A DNA stretch of 19,847 bases, taken from NCBI GenBank assembly GCA_030605045.1, contig JAUWBK010000007.1, positions 1-19,847 of the forward strand. The letters are read 5' to 3'. The translations under genes were made by a program, and so were the position numbers. The notes beneath the pieces are model-generated. The model made no database searches and was not told the DNA's origin. It was given only the letters and a program-made list of their open reading frames with translations. Source of the DNA: Dehalococcoidia bacterium. Lineage in GTDB: Bacteria > Chloroflexota > Dehalococcoidia > Dehalococcoidales > RBG-16-60-22. Positions within the stretch are counted from its first letter, which is position 1. The number at the start of each line of letters is the position of its first letter. This document shows positions 14,769-19,847 of this stretch, in pieces.

Positions 14769-14780
14769 TGTTCTAGAACA
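14769..14780. promoter_or_regulatory. Perfect 12-bp palindrome, possible operator
   Basis: TGTTCTAGAACA is a perfect palindrome between the divergent promoters. It is of a size and position expected of a dimeric repressor site. The binding protein is unknown. Confidence 0.35.
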
Positions 14781-14960
14781 TAATTCTACTCTAACTTGGA
14801 GTGAATGATTTTTCTTAAATATCAAACAGCAGAGGAATTAGCTTTGAAGCGAGTTCCGCACATCGCTAATGATTTATTTAAGGAGAGGGATAAAGGGGGT
14901 GAGGTCAATAGACAATCTCTAAGAAGGTGTGAAAAACGCTACTTTTTACCTGCCTTCAGC

Positions 14961-14989
14961 TTTACTTCAAAGCTAAATTGTGCTATACT
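14961..14989 (+). promoter_or_regulatory. Candidate gyrB promoter, extended -10 type
   Basis: TTTACT (14961-14966), a 17-nt spacer ending in TGC, and TATACT (14984-14989) form an extended -10 promoter, with a predicted start near 14996 and a leader of about 120 nt. It resembles the pyr promoter, which also ends in TATACT with an upstream TG. Confidence 0.6.
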
Positions 14990-15115
14990 AGAAATAACTT
15001 AAATGCAGAGATTAGTTTTTGGTAATGGGCAAGTTCTTCAAGATTTTAGGTTGGAGACTTGTTTTTTCTTTTTTTCCGTTCAATATTATCACCCTCAAGG
15101 AGTTAGGTATTAATT

Positions 15116-17056
15116 ATGGCACGGAAAAAGTCTTTACCAGTCGAGCCGCAAAATAGCCAAAATAACGAGTATACTGCTGAGGATATCCAGGTTTTGGGGG
15201 GACGGGAGGCGGTGCGCCGTCGGCCGAGTATGTATATTGGCGGCACTGACCAGCGCGGATTGCATCATCTGGTCTATGAAATTATCTACAACAGCATTGA
15301 TGAAGCCATGGCTGGTTGCTGCACTAAAATTGTGATTGCCCTTAAGGAAGACGGCGCCGTCAGCGTTGAAGATAATGGCCGCGGCATTCCAGTGGAAATT
15401 CACTCCGCCACCGGTGTGTCTGCCCTGGAGACGGTAATGACCACGCTACACGCCGGGGCAAAATTTGGTGGCCATACCTATCAGGTGTCGGGCGGGTTGC
15501 ACGGCGTGGGGGCTTCGGTGGTAAATGCCCTCTCCTCTTTTGTCCGCTGTGATGTCAGGCGTGACGGCAAGATATATCAGCAGGAATACCGGCAGGGCAT
15601 ACCACAGGGAGAAGTAAAGGAGGTTGGTGAAGCCGGTGATACTGGCACCACCATCACTTTCTATGCTGATGAGGAGATATTCGGTAAAGCCAGATATGAT
15701 TTTGATGTCGTGAGTGACCGCATCCGAGAGATGGCCTATCTCAATAAGGGGCTAGAAATAACTCTCTGGGACGAAAAAAAGGATGAGGAGCTGACTTTTT
15801 ACTTTGAGGGTGGCATTACCAGTTTCGTCCGCCACCTTAATCGAGGCCGCTTAGTCCGCCATCTCCAACCTATCTATATCACTAGGGAGGTAAATGGTAC
15901 CATAGTTGAGGCAGCCCTGCAGTATAATGATGGCTTTACCGAATCTGTCTTTAGCTTTGCTAACTGTGTTAATACCGTGGATGGTGGCAATCACCTCACT
16001 GGTTTCCGCTCGGCACTAACCCGGGTGCTTAACGACTACGCCCATAAAAGTAAATTCCTCAAAGAAGATGAGCCCAACCTGACCGGTGAAGACGTTAGAG
16101 AAGGACTCACTGCTATTATCAGTGTCAAGCTCCATGAACCGCAATTTGAGGGACAGACTAAAGCTAAGTTGGGTAACATTGAGGTCAAAAGTCAGGTCGA
16201 GAGTGCGGTCGGTGAGGGCTTATCCCTCTACCTTGAGGAGCACCCCGATGAAGCCAGGAGAATTATCGAGAAGAGCATTATTGCTGCCAAGGCCAGGGAA
16301 GCTGCCCGCAAGGCTCGTGATTTAATTATCCGAAAGAGCGGTCTGGATGCGGGCACACTACCTGGAAAGCTGGCTGACTGCTCGGAGAAAGAGCCATCCC
16401 ACTGTGAACTATATCTGGTGGAGGGAGATTCCGCCGGCGGCTCCGCCAAGCAGGGACGGAATCGTCGTTTCCAGGCGATACTGCCATTGAAAGGCAAAAT
16501 TCTTAATGTCGAGAAGGCGCCGCTGGATAAAATGTTAGCCAGTGAAGAAATACGCATTATCATTACCGCCCTGGGCGCCGGTATCGGCGATGACTTTGAC
16601 CCGTCAAGGCTCCGTTATCATCGGGTTATCCTGATGACTGACGCTGATGTTGACGGTTCTCATATTCGCACCCTGCTGCTTACCTTTTTCTTCCGACATA
16701 TGCCAGAGCTGATTAACAATGGGTACTTATATATTGCCCAGCCACCCCTTTATCGGGTTAAGGCGGCTAAAAATCAGCACTGGGTCTACTCTGAGCAGGA
16801 AAAAGAAGAGGTACTGCGTGAGCTAAAAGGGGCCAAAAAGGTGGAAGTTCAGCGCTATAAAGGTCTGGGTGAGATGACCCCAGAGCAATTATGGGAAACC
16901 ACCATGAATCCAGATACCCGCACCTTGCTTGGAGTAAACATAGAGGATGCCGCCAAGGCAGACCACATCTTCCATGTCCTGATGGGAGGAGAAGTGCCTC
17001 CCCGCAAAGCCTTTATCCAGGCGCATGCCAAAAGCGTCAGGAACCTGGATATTTGA
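15116..17056 (+). CDS. gyrB: DNA gyrase subunit B
   Basis: GyrB is the ATPase subunit of the type II topoisomerase that introduces negative supercoils. The 646-residue protein is the short form without the large E. coli insertion. It has a GHKL ATPase domain (Glu55, Asn59, Glu63, Asp86 in EDNGRGIP, GGLHGVGASVVNALS loop at 126-140), a transducer domain (to about 390), a Toprim domain with Glu436 (VEGDSAGGSA), Asp509 and Asp511 (DADVDGSHI), and the C-terminal YKGLGEMTPEQLWETTM. The residue before the Mg-binding Asn59 is Tyr (EIIYNSIDE), where most family members have Asp. The ATG at 15116 is chosen by homology; AAGGAG lies 13 nt upstream, a longer spacing than ideal. ParE is an alternative name, since GyrB and ParE are hard to separate by sequence alone. 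It is convergent with folE. Confidence 0.93.
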   Translation: MARKKSLPVEPQNSQNNEYTAEDIQVLGGREAVRRRPSMYIGGTDQRGLHHLVYEIIYNSIDEAMAGCCTKIVIALKEDGAVSVEDNGRGIPVEIHSATGVSALETVMTTLHAGAKFGGHTYQVSGGLHGVGASVVNALSSFVRCDVRRDGKIYQQEYRQGIPQGEVKEVGEAGDTGTTITFYADEEIFGKARYDFDVVSDRIREMAYLNKGLEITLWDEKKDEELTFYFEGGITSFVRHLNRGRLVRHLQPIYITREVNGTIVEAALQYNDGFTESVFSFANCVNTVDGGNHLTGFRSALTRVLNDYAHKSKFLKEDEPNLTGEDVREGLTAIISVKLHEPQFEGQTKAKLGNIEVKSQVESAVGEGLSLYLEEHPDEARRIIEKSIIAAKAREAARKARDLIIRKSGLDAGTLPGKLADCSEKEPSHCELYLVEGDSAGGSAKQGRNRRFQAILPLKGKILNVEKAPLDKMLASEEIRIIITALGAGIGDDFDPSRLRYHRVILMTDADVDGSHIRTLLLTFFFRHMPELINNGYLYIAQPPLYRVKAAKNQHWVYSEQEKEEVLRELKGAKKVEVQRYKGLGEMTPEQLWETTMNPDTRTLLGVNIEDAAKADHIFHVLMGGEVPPRKAFIQAHAKSVRNLDI

Positions 17057-17073
17057 TGCCCCCAGTAACCGTC

Positions 17074-17643
17074 CTACTTACCCTGCTGTATCAGTGAGAA
17101 AAATTCGGCTCTACTGGCCGCCCGGCGTTTAAAAATCCCCCTAATCGCTGAGGTAATAACGTTACTTCCCGGTTTCTTGATGCCGCGCATTATCATGCAC
17201 AGGTGTTCCGCCTGAATAACCACCGCTACCCCATCTGGCTTGATGGCGTCCATGATGACATCAGCAATCTCGGTGGTCATTTTCTCCTGAATCTGGGGGC
17301 GCTTGGCAATGATTTCGACCACCCGGGCTAGTTTGCTGATGCCGACAATACGCCCTTCATCGTTTGGAATATAGCCGACATGGGCGACACCGTAAAACGG
17401 CAGGAGGTGATGCTCACACATAGAATAAAAGGGAATATCTCTTAAAATTACCATTTCCCGGTGTCCTAACTCAAAACCTACTCTTAGCTCCTCTCCAGGG
17501 TCCTGACCTAGTCCCCCAAAAAGCTCGGCATACATCTCCGCCACACGTTCGGGAGTACCAACCAGTCCCTCCCGGTTAGGGTCTTCTCCAATTGCCTCAA
17601 TGATAGAAGCTACCGCTGTTTTAATCTTAGTTTCATCAAACAT
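17074..17643 (-). CDS. folE: GTP cyclohydrolase I
   Basis: FolE converts GTP to dihydroneopterin triphosphate, the first step to folate and other pterins. The 189-residue protein has the zinc ligands Cys76 and His79 (SMCEHHLLPF) and Cys149 (EHLCMIMRG), and the family blocks GTPERVAEMY and GISKLARVVE. The ATG at 17643 has a strong AGGAGG site. It lies downstream of thrC in the same direction. Before the insertion described below, the gap to thrC would have been only about 42 nt, so it was probably the last gene of a hom-thrC-folE operon. The element now sits directly upstream of its ribosome binding site and may have changed its expression. Confidence 0.97.
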   Translation of the reverse strand: MFDETKIKTAVASIIEAIGEDPNREGLVGTPERVAEMYAELFGGLGQDPGEELRVGFELGHREMVILRDIPFYSMCEHHLLPFYGVAHVGYIPNDEGRIVGISKLARVVEIIAKRPQIQEKMTTEIADVIMDAIKPDGVAVVIQAEHLCMIMRGIKKPGSNVITSAIRGIFKRRAASRAEFFSLIQQGK

Positions 17644-17654
17644 TCTGGTCCTCC

Positions 17655-17662
17655 TTATTTGA
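17655..17662 (+). repeat. Target-site duplication, left copy
   Basis: TTATTTGA directly abuts the left end of the element and is repeated in the same orientation at 18181-18188, directly abutting the right end. The match extends one base outward (C at 17654 and 18180). Confidence 0.8.
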
Positions 17663-17663
17663 A

Positions 17664-17687
17664 GTTCTGCTCGGTTGTGGTTGGTAG
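17664..17687 (+). repeat. Left terminal inverted repeat (24 bp)
   Basis: Begins GTTCTGCTCGG and ends GGTTGGTAG. It is the exact reverse complement of 18156-18179. Confidence 0.95.
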
Positions 17688-17766
17688 TTAATAGCGCACC
17701 CTATTACGCTAATAGAATGACAGGTAACAGCGATGGTTATCCCTAGTGGTATTCTAGTGGTGGCAA

Positions 17767-18096
17767 CTATCGTTCAATTTCAGGTGATTTTACAAGTGTC
17801 TTATCTATTGGCGAGAGGGAAGCGTAAACATTTTCCACTAGTTTTGCCTTTTCATGTAGGGACACTAGAGCCTCAGCAATTTGTTTAGCACTAGGCCAAT
17901 TATCTGCATTCAGTGAGTATTCTTCTTCAAATGGTGGAAATTCCACACCAACATTTGATATCTTTAATCTGAATGGTTTATTATTCAAATATCTACCCAC
18001 ATCTGCGGTAATTTCTCCCAGTGCCCGAACTATTGTACAAATAGCATTAAACTCTTTTGTTGCATCTGAATACTTGCGGATTGGGTCTTCTGACAT
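17767..18096 (-). CDS. Unidentified 109-residue protein, cargo of the inverted-repeat element
   Basis: I do not recognise this protein. It is soluble, with no signal peptide, membrane helix or cysteine cluster. Residues about 10-38 (DATKEFNAICTIVRALGEITADVGRYL, in part) and about 66-100 look helical. The central NVGVEFPPFEEEYSL is a probable loop or strand region. There are no DDE residues arranged as in a transposase and no obvious helix-turn-helix. The ATG at 18096 has a very good AAGGAGGTG site 4 nt upstream, which together with a possible promoter inside the element suggests a really translated gene rather than a chance frame. It is AT-rich compared with thrC and folE. It is read in the same direction as both, so it may also be transcribed from the hom-thrC promoter. 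Confidence 0.7.
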   Translation of the reverse strand: MSEDPIRKYSDATKEFNAICTIVRALGEITADVGRYLNNKPFRLKISNVGVEFPPFEEEYSLNADNWPSAKQIAEALVSLHEKAKLVENVYASLSPIDKTLVKSPEIER

Positions 18097-18123
18097 GATG
18101 CACCTCCTTATATCCCTATTTTC

Positions 18124-18152
18124 AGAATACTATGGAATAAAATGATAAGCAA
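18124..18152 (-). promoter_or_regulatory. Possible promoter inside the element
   Basis: On the - strand, TTGCTT (18152-18147) and TATTCT (18129-18124) are 17 nt apart, upstream of the cargo gene's ribosome binding site. The match is moderate. It lies just inside the right inverted repeat, so the element may bring its own promoter. Confidence 0.35.
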
Positions 18153-18155
18153 TCC

Positions 18156-18179
18156 CTACCAACCACAACCGAGCAGAAC
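18156..18179 (-). repeat. Right terminal inverted repeat (24 bp)
   Basis: Exact reverse complement of 17664-17687, facing inward across the cargo gene. Confidence 0.95.
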
Positions 18180-18180
18180 C

Positions 18181-18188
18181 TTATTTGA
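18181..18188 (+). repeat. Target-site duplication, right copy
   Basis: TTATTTGA in direct orientation to 17655-17662, immediately outside the right inverted repeat and 24 nt from the thrC stop codon. Confidence 0.8.
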
Positions 18189-18211
18189 GGGGTGAGTGCT
18201 TGACAGCGCCG

Positions 18212-19267
18212 TTAACTCCAGCCCAGGGCCTGTTCCACTGACGCGGTATCAGCCGGAAGCTGAAGAAAGACTGGGGCGTCTTTCAAGGCAATATCCGTAT
18301 CCTTCAAGCCAGTGCCAGTGATCACGCAAACTACTTTCTTTTGGGAGAAGTCCATTCCCTGATGTGAGAGCTTGATAAGCCCAGCTAGTGAAGCTGCGGA
18401 AGCTGGTTCACCAAAGACACCAGCCTTGGTCGCCAGCAGCTTTTGGGCGGACAGGATTTCTTCATCGCTCACCATGTCAATAATACCACCCGATTCATCA
18501 CGGGCGGCAACCGCTTTTTGCCAGCTGGCGGGATTCCCGATGCGCATCGCTGAGGCAACCGTTTCTGGTTTTTCGATTGCATGGCCACGAACAATGGGGG
18601 CCGCCCCTTCCGCTTGAAAGCCCATCATCTTCGGTTTCTTTCTCGCCTTGCCGACCTGATGGTATTCTACAAAGCCCTTCCAGTAGGCAGTAATATTACC
18701 GGCATTACCTACCGGGATAAAAAGATAGTCAGGCGCCTCACCTAAAACGTCAACAATCTCAAAGGCGGCCGTTTTTTGCCCCTCGATGCGGTGTGGATTA
18801 AGGGAATTTACTAGAGTAACTGGATGTTTCTCGGTTAGCGTTCGTACGATGTTTAGCGCCTGGTCAAAATTTCCGTTAATGGCGAGTATTTTCGCCCCAT
18901 AGATAATCGCCTGCGCCAGCTTACCTAGCGCAATCTTGCCTTCAGGAACGACAATAATCGCGGTAAGTCCGCAATAGGCAGCGTAAGCGGCAGCGGAGGC
19001 ACTGGTATTGCCGGTGGAAGCACACATAATTGCCTTACTACCTGCCTCCAATGCCTTAGCCACGGCAACGACCATGCCCCTATCTTTAAATGAGCCGGTA
19101 GGATTGCATCCCTCCAGCTTGAGGTATAGCTCCCCACAGCCGACTTCCTCGGCCAGTCCGTCACACCTGACCAGTGGGGTATCCCCCTCCCCCAGTGAGA
19201 ATATCGGAGTATCGGGGGTAATCGGCAGAAGATCTTTATATCTAAGTAGAACCCCTGTTTTCAGCAT
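18212..19267 (-). CDS. thrC: Threonine synthase
   Basis: A PLP enzyme converting O-phosphohomoserine to threonine. The 351-residue protein shows the cofactor lysine Lys61 in NPTGSFKDRGM, the substrate/phosphate-binding CASTGNTSASAAAYAAYCG stretch, and the PVGNAGNITAYWKGF loop. It is of the shorter class II-like Bacillus/archaeal size, without the N-terminal extension of E. coli-type enzymes. The ATG at 19267 has only a weak ribosome binding site. It lies 31 nt after hom, so the two form a threonine operon. Its 3' flank borders the inverted-repeat element. Confidence 0.96.
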   Translation of the reverse strand: MLKTGVLLRYKDLLPITPDTPIFSLGEGDTPLVRCDGLAEEVGCGELYLKLEGCNPTGSFKDRGMVVAVAKALEAGSKAIMCASTGNTSASAAAYAAYCGLTAIIVVPEGKIALGKLAQAIIYGAKILAINGNFDQALNIVRTLTEKHPVTLVNSLNPHRIEGQKTAAFEIVDVLGEAPDYLFIPVGNAGNITAYWKGFVEYHQVGKARKKPKMMGFQAEGAAPIVRGHAIEKPETVASAMRIGNPASWQKAVAARDESGGIIDMVSDEEILSAQKLLATKAGVFGEPASAASLAGLIKLSHQGMDFSQKKVVCVITGTGLKDTDIALKDAPVFLQLPADTASVEQALGWS

Positions 19268-19298
19268 TGTCTAGATAACTACCTTATATTATCGGTTA

Positions 19299-19847
19299 TT
19301 AGATATTCTCAACCCGAATGAAATTACTTATCTCTTTCACTACCTCAAGCCTGGCTATCTTGTCCCGTGCTTGCTGCATCGCTTTTTCCGGAGACGTATG
19401 GGTCATGAGCACAATTTCGGCGGTCTGGGCGGCAATATCCACCTCCTTCTGGATGGCCGAGGCAATACTGATCTTAAGGTCGCCTAGAATTTTAGAAATT
19501 TGAGCCAAAACACCGGGACGGTCAGCGCAATTCATCCGGAGGTAATACCGGGTTTCAATTTCCGCCATAGGTTTAATCCGCTTGCCCGACTCTGGTTTCC
19601 ACTTGATTCTATTGCCGACGCCAAAGCTGATGTCTTGTGCCGAGGACACAATGTCAGCGACCACGGCACTGCTGGTAGGCAGGGGTCCGGCGCCCTGACC
19701 ATAGAAAAGCACTTTGCCGATCAGGTCACCTTCCACCAGGATGGCATTAAAAACACCATCAACCTTGGCCAGAAGGGACTCTTCCGGAATGAACACCGGG
19801 TGAACCCGTACTTCAATTGAGTTATCAGTCTGTTTGCCTATCGCCAG
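19299..19847 (-). CDS. hom: Homoserine dehydrogenase, C-terminal part only
   Basis: Reduces aspartate semialdehyde to homoserine, the precursor of threonine and methionine. The frame stays open to the window edge (first visible residues LAIGKQTDNSIEVRVHP), so about 183 C-terminal residues of roughly 430 are present. They include the end of the catalytic domain (VDGVFNAILVEGDLIGKVLF, then YGQGAGPLPTSSAVVADI) and a C-terminal ACT domain (from YYLRMNCADRPGVLAQISKI) that in this family gives threonine feedback control. The NAD(P)-binding half lies outside. It is followed directly by thrC. Confidence 0.96.
   Translation of the reverse strand: MAIGKQTDNSIEVRVHPVFIPEESLLAKVDGVFNAILVEGDLIGKVLFYGQGAGPLPTSSAVVADIVSSAQDISFGVGNRIKWKPESGKRIKPMAEIETRYYLRMNCADRPGVLAQISKILGDLKISIASAIQKEVDIAAQTAEIVLMTHTSPEKAMQQARDKIARLEVVKEISNFIRVENI

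Larger units (their letters stand above)
14678..15115. other. Divergent intergenic region upstream of gyrB and the HTH gene
   Basis: This AT-rich stretch separates the HTH gene (- strand) from gyrB (+ strand). It holds a good extended -10 promoter pointing at gyrB, a possible -10 (TATAAT, 14717-14712) for the - strand operon without a good -35, and a 12-bp palindrome at 14769-14780. A 65-codon open frame at 14805-15002 (+) has a plausible GGAG site but no recognisable sequence, and the gyrB promoter lies within it; I do not call it a gene. Confidence 0.6.
17663..18180 (-). mobile_element. Transposase-less inverted-repeat element carrying one small gene
   Basis: The segment has perfect 24-bp terminal inverted repeats (17664-17687 and 18156-18179; terminal base pairs A/C outside these do not match) and is bordered by a direct 8-bp duplication, TTATTTGA. 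This is the structure left by DDE-type transposition. Its total length is about 518 bp. Its only open frame of any size encodes a 109-residue protein that does not look like a transposase, so it must be moved in trans by a related full-length element, or be a decayed or cargo-bearing miniature element. The repeat tip reads GTTCTGCTCGGTTGTGG; I cannot assign it to an insertion-sequence family. It splits thrC from folE. Both ends and the duplication are read directly from the sequence. Confidence 0.85.

Noticed and set aside
14805..15002. 65-codon open frame upstream of gyrB on the + strand
   Set aside because: It has a GGAG-like site but no recognisable sequence, and the best gyrB promoter lies within it; most likely a chance frame in an AT-rich leader region.
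17743..17761. Direct repeat CTAGTGGT (17743-17750 and 17754-17761) inside the element
   Set aside because: Only 8 bp in an AT-rich non-coding stretch, with no context to give it meaning.

Overview
This window looks like the core chromosome of a bacterium of the Chloroflexota, most likely the Dehalococcoidia class. That placement is an inference. It rests on the gene content (a long RelA/SpoT protein, a PyrR-controlled pyrimidine operon ending in pyrK, a short-form GyrB, hom-thrC), on moderate GC content with AT-richer accessory genes, on repeated use of TTG starts, and on an intergenic double-hairpin repeat of a kind I associate with this group. A 16S or marker-gene comparison would settle it.

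Layout. Positions 1-2212 (+ strand) hold the 3' part of a rel (ppGpp synthetase/hydrolase) gene and rpsT (ribosomal protein S20, TTG start). Positions 2217-12857 (- strand) hold one long, tightly packed pyrimidine operon. In transcription order it is pyrR, pyrB, pyrC, carA, an unidentified membrane-protein gene, carB, pyrK, an unidentified zinc-ribbon/nuclease-like gene, and a yjbQ-family gene. Upstream of pyrR lie a good sigma-70 promoter and a recognisable PyrR-binding attenuator RNA. Together these genes make carbamoyl phosphate, carbamoyl aspartate and dihydroorotate, and supply the electron-transfer subunit for dihydroorotate oxidation. pyrD, pyrE and pyrF are not in the window.

Positions 13193-14677 (- strand) hold a small operon of an excisionase-type helix-turn-helix protein and a beta-ketoacyl-ACP synthase. 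It is divergent from gyrB (15116-17056, + strand). On the right, read on the - strand, come hom (cut by the window end), thrC and folE. Between thrC and folE sits an element of about 0.5 kb with perfect 24-bp terminal inverted repeats and an 8-bp target duplication. It carries one 109-codon gene of unknown function and no transposase.

The points most worth a second look are: the transposase-less cargo element at 17663-18180; an aspartate carbamoyltransferase that carries only the zinc domain of PyrI, fused to its C-terminus; a four-cysteine insertion in CarA; a PyrR attenuator whose terminator arm contains the pyrR ribosome binding site; and the two unidentified genes lodged in the pyrimidine operon.
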